Shown here: positions 55,465-63,880 of the stretch, piece after piece
How positions within the stretch are numbered: the stretch's first letter is position 1
How the letters are laid out: every line of letters starts with the position of its first letter
The notes under the pieces: generated by a model
What the model saw: only the letters and a program-made list of their open reading frames with translations
Told to the model about the DNA's origin: nothing
Databases searched by the model: none
DNA from: Verrucomicrobiota bacterium
Lineage (GTDB): Bacteria; Verrucomicrobiota; Verrucomicrobiia; Limisphaerales; J093
Reading direction: 5' to 3'
NCBI GenBank assembly: GCA_016871715.1
Contig: VHCO01000008.1
Location: 1 to 64,000 of the forward strand
DNA length: 64,000 nucleotides
Made by a program: the position numbers and the translations under genes

Positions 55465-55588
55465 GCTGCCGCGCAGGATGAAGAAGGCCCTACCTCGACG
55501 CAAAACAAATTCTGTCCGACTCGACCGACCTCGGTTCAACTGTCCGTCGGGCGCCTCGGAGAACCGCGCCCGCCGCGTGGGTGAACCC

Positions 55589-57709
55589 TCAAGGTCGAAC
55601 GGGTTCGGAGGTCGGGCGAGCCGGCCCGGGCGCGCCCCCCTGCGTCCCGGCGTTGGCAGGCAGGCCATACCGGCGCAGCAGTCGAATCTCAACCGGATTG
55701 TCAGGGGAGACCGTCGAGGCGTACATGAGTTCAGGCAGCCGGTCCAACAACAACCAGCGCCGCACCATGTCCGGGCTCACTTGTCGGCCCGGTGGCCTCG
55801 AGGCGTACGGGCCCGCGAAGCGCCCGGTGGCGGGCAACCCATACCGAAACCGCGGGAGCCCGTTGGTGTCCGCGGCCTCACCCGGCGGTCGCGTTGCCGC
55901 CTGGCGAGTCGCGGTAGTCACACTCGGCGGAGCGGGCCGTGGCGGGGCCGGCACGAACCATCCTTCTTCGAGCTCGACGGGCGTTCGGCCAGCCGCCGTT
56001 CGAGGCACAGCGAGGTCCCGACTGCGTTCGCCACCGGCGAGCCGCGCGCGCTCGAGGGCCCACTGCAAGCTAGCGGCGCTATAAGCGTGCAAAGCCAAGG
56101 CCAGTCCTAGGAGCGCCAGGTGCCCGGCCAAGTGTGCCCCGCCCGCTGGCAGCCGGCGGAAGCCCAACCAGCCCAACCCAACCGTTCCCACCAACCATGG
56201 CAACGCCGTCAGCACGGCGCCAAAGCCGATGAGCCAGTGAAGTGCGCCGCGCGCAGCCAACTCACCAAGCGGCGTCGAGGCGCTGCCCAAACCCGCGCTG
56301 GCCCACGTCAGCGGTCGCATGAGCGCGCGTCCCAACCATGGTCCGCTCTCGCCTCTCCAGAGTCCCGCCAGCCCGACGAAGGCGGTCTGTAGCAACAGCA
56401 GCGCCGTCAAACCGCCGGCGATCCCCCACACGAACGCCTGCAACGTCGTCGGCGTGCGCGACGACATGTACAGCCCCAGACCGCTCAGGAGGAGCACCGC
56501 GCCGATCGCGCTGCTCCATTCCCCGGGCGCCAGCGCCAGCGGCGGCCGCAGGGCAGCCGGCGTCGCGCACAGCAAGAGCCAAGGAAGCAACACGCCTAAA
56601 CCGAGGGCCAGGGCCAACACCACTCCGGACTTGATCATCCACTGGCGCAGGCTCGTGAGCGGCAGCACCGCGTGCCAGGCGAGGGTTTCCAGGGACCGTT
56701 CCTCCGCGCAGGCCACCGCCCCTAACAACACCGCCTGCACGGCGGCGAACAACATCAGCTCCAGCGGCAGGGTCGTCATCACCGCCGGCCACCAACTCCG
56801 GGCTAGGACCTGAACGCCCCACACCAGCACGAGGCCGCCACTCAGCCACCAGGCTAGACTCTGCAAGCGCAGTTCCTTGAGCACGAGGTGCCAACTTGGC
56901 CGGCGAGGGCCACTCGCGCGCGCGCGCCGGACAAACGGCACCGTCTTGGCCTCGAGCCACCCCGGCCACACTAACGGCCCCGCCCCGGTCTCGATCGCTT
57001 CGAGCCTCAGAAACCGCCGGCGACCTGCCCGCCAGCCGTAACCAGCATAAGCCAGACCCGCCAGCGCCAGCGGCCCCAGATAGCCGAACCACTCGGGCCG
57101 CGGTTGCTCGAGCAGCAGCCACGCCCAGTCGCTCTCGGGCGCCAACACACCGGCGAGCGCCACCCCCATCCCTTCGGTCACCAGGAATACCAACAGCCAT
57201 GGAATCACGCACGTAAACACCGTTCCGCCCAGCACCTGTCGCGCTCCCAGCGTCAACCACGCCCCGGTGCAAAACACAACCCCGACCGTCCCCAGAGCCA
57301 AGCCAGTCGCCCGCGGCAACGCCTCTCCGGCTCCAACTCCCAAGAGCCACAGCACCCCCAAGAACACCCCGGCAGTCAAGCTCAGTGCAGCGCCCAGAAC
57401 TAGGTGTTTGCGCCGCCACTCGAACCCCCGGTCCGAGGGCAACGTCAACGCCAACCCAAGGGTGCCGTGCGTGAAGTCGTGCCCGAAGAGCGTGGCCGCC
57501 ACCAGCGCGCTGCTCAGGGCATAAACCGCCCAACCCAGCGCGCACCCGAAAGCGTCGGCCGTGAGGACGGCCACCATCGCCGGCAGCACCAGGCTCAGTC
57601 CCCACGGCAAGGCGATCGCGCGCACCTCCTTCGCCAGCGCCGGACCGAGCCGGGGCGGAGATCGCCGAGACCGACCCGCCACGCCGAGCGTCAGGGAGAG
57701 GGCGGTCAT
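55589..57709 (-). CDS. Large ABC-2-like membrane protein of the YtrA-type operon
   Basis: 706 residues with about 12 hydrophobic helices in two halves: first ALPWGLSLVLPAMVAVLTAD and following helices, then a second set from SWHLVLKELRLQSLAWWLSG. It probably is the permease for the ABC ATPase encoded just upstream (ATGA overlap at 57706-57709). The last ~150 residues are soluble and Pro-rich (FVPAPPRPAPPSVTTATRQA ... RRWLLLDRLPELMYASTVSP), an unusual addition for such permeases. The role could be export of an antimicrobial or cell-envelope stress relief, as in YtrA-regulated systems. Confidence 0.8.
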   Translation of the reverse strand: MTALSLTLGVAGRSRRSPPRLGPALAKEVRAIALPWGLSLVLPAMVAVLTADAFGCALGWAVYALSSALVAATLFGHDFTHGTLGLALTLPSDRGFEWRRKHLVLGAALSLTAGVFLGVLWLLGVGAGEALPRATGLALGTVGVVFCTGAWLTLGARQVLGGTVFTCVIPWLLVFLVTEGMGVALAGVLAPESDWAWLLLEQPRPEWFGYLGPLALAGLAYAGYGWRAGRRRFLRLEAIETGAGPLVWPGWLEAKTVPFVRRARASGPRRPSWHLVLKELRLQSLAWWLSGGLVLVWGVQVLARSWWPAVMTTLPLELMLFAAVQAVLLGAVACAEERSLETLAWHAVLPLTSLRQWMIKSGVVLALALGLGVLLPWLLLCATPAALRPPLALAPGEWSSAIGAVLLLSGLGLYMSSRTPTTLQAFVWGIAGGLTALLLLQTAFVGLAGLWRGESGPWLGRALMRPLTWASAGLGSASTPLGELAARGALHWLIGFGAVLTALPWLVGTVGLGWLGFRRLPAGGAHLAGHLALLGLALALHAYSAASLQWALERARLAGGERSRDLAVPRTAAGRTPVELEEGWFVPAPPRPAPPSVTTATRQAATRPPGEAADTNGLPRFRYGLPATGRFAGPYASRPPGRQVSPDMVRRWLLLDRLPELMYASTVSPDNPVEIRLLRRYGLPANAGTQGGAPGPARPTSEPVRP

Positions 57710-58617
57710 GGCAACGGTCGAACCGGCTCTTTGAGGGTGGTCACGAAGATCTCCTCGAGCGAGAGCGCCTCCTGCTCGAGCCTTTCAGGCCCCGTGGCCT
57801 CGAGCCGGGCCCAGACCGGAGCTAAGTCCTCATGCACCACCCACTCCACTTCGCACCCGTTGCGACGCACCTCGCGCGCCCCCGTCAACTGGACCTCCGG
57901 CAGCGCGCCCGCCCATCGCGCGCGCACACGCCGGTACCGACTTCGGGCCGTGTCGGCATCGAGCGTCAACACGTCGCGGCCGCGGTCGACGATAGTGAAC
58001 CGGTCGATCAACCCTTCGAATTCGGCGATCAAATGGGTCGACACAAAGACCGTGCGCCGTTCCGGGTCCCCTTCCTGATACGCCCCAATCACCGTCTCGA
58101 TGAACTCCCGCCGCACGATGGGGTCTAAGCCCGAGGTCGGCTCGTCTAACACCAGCAATTCCGGCTCCGGCGCCACGGCCCCGATCAGGGCCACCTGCGT
58201 CCGCTGGCCCCGCGACAGGTGCCGCGTCTTCTGCCCCACATCGAGCTGGAACCGGTCCAACAAGGCCGCCTCGAGCGCGCGGTTCCAGCGCGGCCGGAAC
58301 CCGGCCAGGTAATCCAAAGTCTGGCCCACGGTCATCCAAGGGTAAAACGCCACCTGGTCGGGCACATAGGCCAGACGCGACTTGACGGCGACTTCGTCGC
58401 GAGCCGGGTCCAGCCCGAACAACCGCACGGTCCCGCTGCTTGGCGCCAACAGATTTAACAGGCACTTGATCGTGGTGGTCTTGCCGGCCCCATTCCGCCC
58501 GAAGAACCCGTAGCACCGGCCCGCCTCGACCTCGAGATCCAGGCCGCGCACAGCCTCCGTGCGTCCGTAGCGCCGAACCAGTCCTGACACAGCAATGATC
58601 GGGGAGGTGGTGTTCAT
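57706..58617 (-). CDS. ABC transporter ATP-binding protein (YtrB-like)
   Basis: 303 residues. Walker A GRNGAGKTTTIKCLLNL (~40), signature LSRGQRTQVALIGAV (~140), Walker B LLVLDEPTSGLD (~160) and the switch His in FVSTHLIAEFEG are all present. The signature is LSRGQ rather than LSGGQ, as in YtrB/BceA-like drug-resistance ATPases. It overlaps the GntR gene (58614-58617) and the permease gene (57706-57709) by four bases each, so the three are one coupled operon. Confidence 0.94.
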   Translation of the reverse strand: MNTTSPIIAVSGLVRRYGRTEAVRGLDLEVEAGRCYGFFGRNGAGKTTTIKCLLNLLAPSSGTVRLFGLDPARDEVAVKSRLAYVPDQVAFYPWMTVGQTLDYLAGFRPRWNRALEAALLDRFQLDVGQKTRHLSRGQRTQVALIGAVAPEPELLVLDEPTSGLDPIVRREFIETVIGAYQEGDPERRTVFVSTHLIAEFEGLIDRFTIVDRGRDVLTLDADTARSRYRRVRARWAGALPEVQLTGAREVRRNGCEVEWVVHEDLAPVWARLEATGPERLEQEALSLEEIFVTTLKEPVRPLP

Positions 58618-59033
58618 GCGGGTTTCTGAGCGAAGGGTGCGGCCGCGCGTTGCCGGGCGAGCCGATCGTAGCGGGCCTCGGCCAAGTCGAGGAACTCCTG
58701 CCGGCTGACCTGCAAGTGGTGCGCCTGCACCACCGCCGCGTCTAGGTCAACCGCCAACATCTCCTCGCGCGCCTGCTTGCGGTAAGGCGACGCCGCGTGG
58801 TTGCGCACGAAACAGCCCTTGCCCGCCAGCGTTTCGATAACGCCCTGCCCCTCGAGCTCGGCGTAAGCCTTGGCAACCGTGTTGCGGTTGACGCGCAGTT
58901 GCTCGGCCAGCGGCCGGATGGACGGCAACGCGTCCCCAGGTCGCAACGTCCCGGCGGCTACCGCCGTTTTCACCTGCTCGACCATTTGGAGGTAGACCGG
59001 CTTGCCCGACTTAAAATTGAGTTGCAGCCACAT
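58614..59033 (-). CDS. GntR-family transcriptional regulator, YtrA subfamily
   Basis: 139 residues. The winged helix-turn-helix occupies 10-75: KPVYLQMVEQVKTAVAAGTL, PGDALPSIRPLAEQLRVNRN and TVAKAYAELEGQGVIETLAG with GKGCFV. The short C-terminal helical domain (about 60 residues) without a metabolite-binding domain is what defines the YtrA subfamily. It is the first gene of an operon with an ABC ATPase and permease, the usual YtrA target. A promoter with an inverted repeat over its -10 lies directly upstream and suggests self-repression relieved by envelope stress or an antibiotic. Confidence 0.93.
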   Translation of the reverse strand: MWLQLNFKSGKPVYLQMVEQVKTAVAAGTLRPGDALPSIRPLAEQLRVNRNTVAKAYAELEGQGVIETLAGKGCFVRNHAASPYRKQAREEMLAVDLDAAVVQAHHLQVSRQEFLDLAEARYDRLARQRAAAPFAQKPA

Positions 59034-59047
59034 GCCCGGGCGTTCTT

Positions 59048-59088
59048 AACTGGCCTAGCACAGTAGGACAGTTGGCCCGGGTTGTCAA
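59048..59088 (-). promoter_or_regulatory. Promoter and operator of the YtrA-type operon
   Basis: On the minus strand: TTGACA (59083-59088), 17-base spacer, TACTGT (59060-59065), placing the start of transcription about 20 bases before the ATG at 59033. An inverted repeat, AACTGGCCTA (59048-59057) and TAGGACAGTT (59064-59073), pairs at 9 of 10 positions around 6 bases and covers the -10. It is the natural binding site for the GntR dimer. Confidence 0.7.
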
Positions 59089-59113
59089 GCGCCGTCTTCG
59101 CTTCCTCCCCTGA

Positions 59114-59244
59114 CCCGAATCCTTAGCGAGCCGGAGCGCGGACGGTCACGTCCGCCAAGCGGATCTGACGATCCGCGCCCCACAGGGAGCCTGCCCGGTT
59201 TCACCCGCGATGGCAGCCCTCAAGCACCTCTCTAAGGATTCGGG
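59114..59244. repeat. Putative 131-base MITE-like element with inverted ends and two inner hairpins
   Basis: CCCGAATCCTTAG (59114-59126) is repeated as its exact complement CTAAGGATTCGGG (59232-59244); the match extends to 16 of 17 bases at both ends. Inside are two adjacent stems, GCGGACG/CGTCCGC (59138-59155, loop GTCA) and GCGGATC/GATCCGC (59159-59176, loop TGAC); the two loops are complementary to each other. There is no coding region. Size and structure suggest a miniature mobile element or a compound REP. Confidence 0.55.
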
Positions 59245-59458
59245 CCCTGATCGCCATATCGCGCAACCCAGGCGAGCTGCTGGACTCCTGCCATCGGAAG
59301 TAAACCGGTTGGGAAACCACCGGGACCGGGATGGGAACCGCTGAGACGCTCACCCCCCAACCGCCTCGCGACCAGGCGTCGCCGCAGGCGCGCTCCCGAG
59401 CCCAGCCCGGACCGACAGCGGCGCTAACCCGGTCCCCTTCGGCCACCGCGTCGCCGCG
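59245..59458. other. Remainder of the intergenic region
   Basis: Non-coding stretch between the repeat element and the 3' end of the MamK-like gene. Together with 59034-59244 it makes 425 bases without a gene. Nothing further was recognised. Confidence 0.4.
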
Positions 59459-60637
59459 TCAGGCGGCGAGCTGTTGCCACTGGCTTTCCTTGGCCTGGCG
59501 CGCCGCCACGAGCGCGCCTTTCGCCAGAAACTCTTTGTAATTATCGCCCACCGTCTGGACGCGCGGTTTCTCGTAGCCCTCCTCGGACAGCAACCGCTGC
59601 AACTCGGTATCGATGTTGCGAATGCGGCTGCCGCCTCCGGTCAGAACGATGTTCTGCAGCAAATCCGCCACACTGTCCGTCGAGGCGCGGGCGATGACGC
59701 TCTTGACCGAATCGAAGACCTTCTGCAGCAGTTGCTGGCAGGAATTCCCGATGGCCTCGCCCAAATCGAGCTTACGCATCTTCCCGCCCACCACCACATT
59801 CACCGAGACAGGCGTCTCGCTCTTACCGACGTAGGCGTGCTGTTCCTTGATCTCGCGAACCTTGAGGAGGGACAGGTTAATGTCCGGGTGACTCTTGCGG
59901 ATGGCCTCTTGCAGGAGATCGTCGACACGATCGCCCGCAAACGCCACGCTCACCTGATCCTCCGCAGTCGGGAAGTACCCCTGCACCAGGCACGTGTCGG
60001 TCGTGCCGGCGCCAATGTCCACAAAGATCGAATTCTTGACCGGGTCCTGGTACGAAGGATCGCTCAAGCGCCCTTCGTCGCGGTAGCCCAAGGCGCTCAG
60101 GAACGGCTCGGGAATGAGCATGACCTTGTTGAACAGCCCGCCCAGAGCCTGGCAGAGACTCTCGCGCGCGGACCGATCCGCGATCGCCGGCACCCCCACC
60201 ACGGCGCGCAACTCGACGCCGGCCGGCGGATTGATGACCTGCCGGACATGCCGGGCAAAGTCCTGCGCCGCGGCGATGTCCTCGATCAAACCGTCCATCA
60301 AGGGCGCCACCAACCGCAGGTAGAGCCGGTTCTTCATCGCAAGCTGCCCGTAGAGCACCTTGGCGTTGCCCGGCAGGAGATTCTCCACGATCCCCTCTTT
60401 GGCGTACCCGACCACGGTCGGCAACAACTCGTTGACCACCAAATCGGTCGAGCCGGCATACGCCGCCTTGACACACGAGGTGTTGGTGCCGAAGTCGAAG
60501 CCGACCAACAACAACTCGCTCTTCGGGGACAGCGCCTTGGGGGCGGCCTCGGTAAACGCAGCCGGGGCGGGCGGCGCCTTCCGCTGCAGCTCGCGGGCCG
60601 TCTCGGCAGTGAATGGGCTCACAAAGGTCGTGCGCAT
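59459..60637 (-). CDS. MamK-like actin family ATPase
   Basis: 392 residues from ATG 60637 (a TTG at 60643 is also in frame). The actin/Hsp70 fold motifs are complete: phosphate-1 LLVGFDFGTNTS (44-54), catalytic Glu in IPEPFLSALGY (E177), phosphate-2 IFVDIGAGTTDTCLVQG (204-220) and adenosine NIVLTGGGSRIRNID (329-343). PTAEDQVSVAFAGDRVDDLL, REIKEQHAYVG and LLQNIVLTGGGSRIR follow the MamK pattern closely. MamK builds dynamic filaments that position magnetosomes, but relatives occur in non-magnetic PVC bacteria. A ~40-residue leader is extra. The next gene, on the other strand, is a Ycf46-like AAA+ ATPase. Confidence 0.85.
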   Translation of the reverse strand: MRTTFVSPFTAETARELQRKAPPAPAAFTEAAPKALSPKSELLLVGFDFGTNTSCVKAAYAGSTDLVVNELLPTVVGYAKEGIVENLLPGNAKVLYGQLAMKNRLYLRLVAPLMDGLIEDIAAAQDFARHVRQVINPPAGVELRAVVGVPAIADRSARESLCQALGGLFNKVMLIPEPFLSALGYRDEGRLSDPSYQDPVKNSIFVDIGAGTTDTCLVQGYFPTAEDQVSVAFAGDRVDDLLQEAIRKSHPDINLSLLKVREIKEQHAYVGKSETPVSVNVVVGGKMRKLDLGEAIGNSCQQLLQKVFDSVKSVIARASTDSVADLLQNIVLTGGGSRIRNIDTELQRLLSEEGYEKPRVQTVGDNYKEFLAKGALVAARQAKESQWQQLAA

Positions 60638-60769
60638 GTGCAATCAACAATTGACGGTTCAGCGTGCCCCCGGGCAGTGTTCCTAACCCGCGGGCAACGG
60701 CTCGATGACGCAGTGTGGTCCACACCACCAGAAATGCAAGCGCCGGTTTGCGCGCGGCCGCCCCAATCC
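60638..60769. promoter_or_regulatory. Shared divergent promoter region of the actin-AAA+ pair
   Basis: 132 bases between the two start codons. It must hold both promoters. A TTGACG at 60653-60658 on the plus strand is the best -35 candidate, but no matching -10 was found. The short shared region suggests that both genes are controlled together. Confidence 0.35.
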
Positions 60770-62293
60770 ATGAGCATCGAGCACGAGCTGGAACATCTCA
60801 TCTGCGCGCGCTACCCCATCGTGTGCCTGCTGACCAGCGAAGAAACCCGCGTCACCGACCTCGTCCACGCCATCGCCGCGCGCCGGCAAAAACAGGTCTT
60901 CGAGTGGAGCTGCACCACCGGGTTGGCCCCCGCCGGCACCTCGATCCAATCCCAACGCCAGCGCGCCTCCCCCACCAAAGACCCGCTGGCCGCCCTCGAC
61001 CAGGTGATCGATCAAGTCGAGCCGGCCTTGTTTGTGTTTAAAGACTTCCACCCGTTCCTCGCCAAGACCCACTACGCCGTCATCCGCCGCCTGCGCGAGA
61101 TCGCCCTCCACCTCAAAAACAGCCGCAAGACCATCCTGCTCGTCGCCCCGACCCTCGACGTGCCCCCCGAGCTCGAAAAGGAGGTCACCGTCCTCCCCTA
61201 CCCCCTCCCCAATCCAGAGGAACTGGGCCTACTCCTCGACCGCATCCTCAGCGAGGTCGCCGCCTACGAAAACGTGACCGTGGACCTCGACGAGACCGGG
61301 CGCGACCGACTCTTGCAAGCCGCCCGCGGGCTCACCCTGGCCGAAGCGGAAAATGTCTTCGCCAAAGTCGTCGTCAAGTATGAGCGCATCAGTGGCCTCG
61401 AGGTCCAAGAGGTCTTCGCCGAAAAGCAGCAGATCGTCCGCAAGAACGGCCTGCTCGAATACTGCGCCACCGGCGAAACTTTCGATACGATCGGGGGGTT
61501 GGCCGTGCTCAAGGACTGGTTGCGCAAACGCGCCGCGGCATTCACCGCTGAAGCGCGGGCATTCGGTTTGCCCGCTCCCAAAGGCATCCTGTTGCTCGGC
61601 GTCCAAGGCTGCGGCAAGAGCCTCTGTGCCAAAGCCGTGGCCAACCTCTGGCAACTGCCCCTGCTGCGCTTCGACGTCGGCCGCCTCTTCGGCAGCTTGG
61701 TGGGATCGTCCGAGGAAAACGTTCGCCGCGCAATCGCCGTCGCAGAATCCGTCGCCCCAGCCGTGCTGTGGGTGGACGAGATCGACAAGGCCTTCGCCGG
61801 TGCGGGCGGTTCCACCGTGGCCGATGGGGGCACCACCGCGCGTGTGTTTGCCACCTGGTTGACCTGGCTTGCCGAAAAAACCGCCCCGGTCTTCATCGTC
61901 GCCACCGCCAACGACATCGCCCAACTCCCACCCGAACTGCTCCGCAAAGGCCGGTTCGACGAGATCTTCTTCGTGGACCTTCCCAGCGCCGACGAACGAC
62001 GGGACATCCTCGAGATCCACCTCGCCAAACGCGGTCGCGACCCCGAACGCTTCCAACTCGAGCGCCTCGTCGCGGCCGCCGACGGTTACAGCGGCGCCGA
62101 AATCGAAAGCGCCATCGTCAGCGGCCTCTACGACGCCTTCGACCTCCGCCAAGAACTCGCCACCCACCACGTCCAAACCGCCCTCGCCCAAACCGTGCCC
62201 CTGGCCAAAACCCTCGCCGAACACATCCAACGGCTGCGCCAATGGGCCGCCGGACGCGCCCGGACGGCGAACCAGCCCAGAACCGAAGCCTGA
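60770..62293 (+). CDS. Ycf46-like AAA+ ATPase
   Basis: 507 residues from ATG 60770. The N-terminal ~240 residues, [20 protein letters not shown] then [19 protein letters not shown] and [20 protein letters not shown], are characteristic of cyanobacterial and plastid Ycf46 proteins. The AAA+ module has Walker [17 protein letters not shown] (~277), Walker [13 protein letters not shown] (~335), sensor 1 [20 protein letters not shown] and the Arg finger in [11 protein letters not shown]. Ycf46 has been linked to regulation of photosynthetic carbon uptake in cyanobacteria; in PVC bacteria its role is unknown. It could remodel the actin-like filament encoded next to it. Confidence 0.88.
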   Translation: MSIEHELEHLICARYPIVCLLTSEETRVTDLVHAIAARRQKQVFEWSCTTGLAPAGTSIQSQRQRASPTKDPLAALDQVIDQVEPALFVFKDFHPFLAKTHYAVIRRLREIALHLKNSRKTILLVAPTLDVPPELEKEVTVLPYPLPNPEELGLLLDRILSEVAAYENVTVDLDETGRDRLLQAARGLTLAEAENVFAKVVVKYERISGLEVQEVFAEKQQIVRKNGLLEYCATGETFDTIGGLAVLKDWLRKRAAAFTAEARAFGLPAPKGILLLGVQGCGKSLCAKAVANLWQLPLLRFDVGRLFGSLVGSSEENVRRAIAVAESVAPAVLWVDEIDKAFAGAGGSTVADGGTTARVFATWLTWLAEKTAPVFIVATANDIAQLPPELLRKGRFDEIFFVDLPSADERRDILEIHLAKRGRDPERFQLERLVAAADGYSGAEIESAIVSGLYDAFDLRQELATHHVQTALAQTVPLAKTLAEHIQRLRQWAAGRARTANQPRTEA

Positions 62294-62359
62294 ACGCCAC
62301 CCTCGACGGGCACACCCCCCAGCAAGCGCGATGCCCCAACCGCAGCCGACGCGTGCCGC

Positions 62360-63313
62360 CTAACGGCCTGCGGCACCCGAGCGCGCCAGCAAGCGCCGCA
62401 CCTGGCCTAAGTCCGGACAACCAGCCTGGCCGCCCGGGCGCGTGGCCTTCAGAGCCGCGCAGGCCGCCGCCTGGCGCACGCAATCCTCGATCGTCATCCA
62501 TCGCGCCAGTCCCACCGCATAGGCGCCGTGGAAAACGTCCCCGCAGCCCGTCGTGTCCACCGCCTTAACCCGGAAGGCGGGAAACCGCCACGGCCGCTCG
62601 GCCCGGCGATCCATCACCCAACCGCCCCGCGCGCCACACGTCACAATCACCACCGCCCGCTTCGGACCCCAGAGCCGCCGCGCCGCCACCGCTGGCTCGC
62701 GACAGCCCGTGAACTCGCGCGCGAAATCCTCGGACACAATCAAGTGGTCCACCCACGCCAGCAATTCCTCGAAACGCGCCCAACGGCTGCTCTCGAAGTC
62801 GCCCACCACCGGAATGCCGGCTCGGCGGGCCAAGCGCGCGGCTCGGATCATCCCCGGGATGCCAAACCGGTCCACCAACAACACCCGGCAAGCCGTCACC
62901 ACCTGCGCCGCTGGAAGCCTCGCGTGCGCCCCCGTATAGCGGTTGGTGGCGAAGAACACCGTCCGCGTCTGCGCCCGTTCGTCCACCACAATGAACGAAC
63001 GCACCGGCCGCGCCTCTCGGTGCCGCGGCCCGCGCGAGGTGTCGATCCCCTCCCGCTCGAAGGCAGCCCGCACGAACGCCGAGTCCGGATCGTCCCCCAG
63101 CAGCCCAGCATAGGCGCATCGGGCACCCAGCCGCGCCGCCGCCACCAACGCCGTGGCGGCTAAACCGCCGCACTGCCGGTCCCGCCGCCGCACCTCGATC
63201 TTCGCGTCGGCCCGCGGGTATGCCCGCACCGCCACCAGGTCGTCCACGGCCACGCAACCGAGCCCGAGGATGTCAAAACGTGCCCTCACCGGCGCGCCAC
63301 CAAGCGAGCCCAC
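62360..63313 (-). CDS. PfkB-family carbohydrate kinase
   Basis: 317 residues from a GTG at 63313; another GTG at 63289 would give RARFDILGLG directly at the start. The ribokinase fold is complete: DILGLGCVAVDDLVAVRAYP, CGGLAATALVAAARLGARCA and the catalytic KAVDTTGCGDVFHGAYAVGL with the Asp base. It phosphorylates a sugar or nucleoside; the branch resembles sulfofructose/ribokinase-like kinases, but the substrate is unclear. It lies 51 bases after ribH on the same strand, possibly by chance in the same transcription unit. Confidence 0.88.
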   Translation of the reverse strand: MGSLGGAPVRARFDILGLGCVAVDDLVAVRAYPRADAKIEVRRRDRQCGGLAATALVAAARLGARCAYAGLLGDDPDSAFVRAAFEREGIDTSRGPRHREARPVRSFIVVDERAQTRTVFFATNRYTGAHARLPAAQVVTACRVLLVDRFGIPGMIRAARLARRAGIPVVGDFESSRWARFEELLAWVDHLIVSEDFAREFTGCREPAVAARRLWGPKRAVVIVTCGARGGWVMDRRAERPWRFPAFRVKAVDTTGCGDVFHGAYAVGLARWMTIEDCVRQAAACAALKATRPGGQAGCPDLGQVRRLLARSGAAGR

Positions 63314-63364
63314 ATGAGGCCCAGACCGCCAGCCCCCGTCACCGAACCGGCCACGCCTCGCGCG

Positions 63365-63871
63365 TCAAAACGGAACGTCCTCATCCCGGAGCGCTTCCAG
63401 GGGGCCCAATCGCCGCATCAAATCCGCCATGGCCAGCGCCGTCTGCGCCGCCTCGACACCGCGGTTGTGTTCCGGGTCAAGACAGCGGGCCTGGGCCTGT
63501 TCCCGGTTCTCGAGCAGGAGCACCTCGTGAATCATCGGCATCAACTGCTCGACCTGCAGCCGCATGAGGGCTTGCGTGACCCCCGCGCCAATCTGCTCGG
63601 CGTGGCTTGTCTCACCCCGGATAATCACTCCCAAACACACGATCGCGTCGTACCGCGGCTGACAACGCCGAGCCAACCGCGCTGCCACCACCGGGATCTC
63701 GAAGGCACCCGGCACTCGCACCACCTCGACCGCCGCCGCACCCGCCCGCTCGAACTCCAGCCGCGCACCCGCGACCATGGCATCGACATAACGCGCGTTG
63801 TAGCGCGAGGCAACGATCGCGAACCGGCTCGAACCGGCACGTCGCTTGCGCTGAGAAACTCGCTTCAACAT
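63365..63871 (-). CDS. ribH: 6,7-dimethyl-8-ribityllumazine synthase
   Basis: 168 residues of the lumazine synthase family: RFAIVASRYNARYVDAMVAG, VRVPGAFEIPVVAARLARRC, CLGVIIRGETSHAEQIGAGV, in which the His of GETSHAE is the catalytic base, and DPEHNRGVEAAQTALAMADL near the end. It condenses 5-amino-6-ribitylamino-uracil with dihydroxybutanone phosphate in riboflavin synthesis; the protein forms large icosahedral or pentameric shells. It follows the ribA/ribBA gene by 9 bases, as in a riboflavin operon. Confidence 0.97.
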   Translation of the reverse strand: MLKRVSQRKRRAGSSRFAIVASRYNARYVDAMVAGARLEFERAGAAAVEVVRVPGAFEIPVVAARLARRCQPRYDAIVCLGVIIRGETSHAEQIGAGVTQALMRLQVEQLMPMIHEVLLLENREQAQARCLDPEHNRGVEAAQTALAMADLMRRLGPLEALRDEDVPF

Positions 63872-63880
63872 GACTTCACC

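Noticed and set aside
59459-60637. Magnetosome island
   Set aside because: MamK-like gene stands without any other mam gene in the window; MamK-like actins occur in non-magnetic bacteria.
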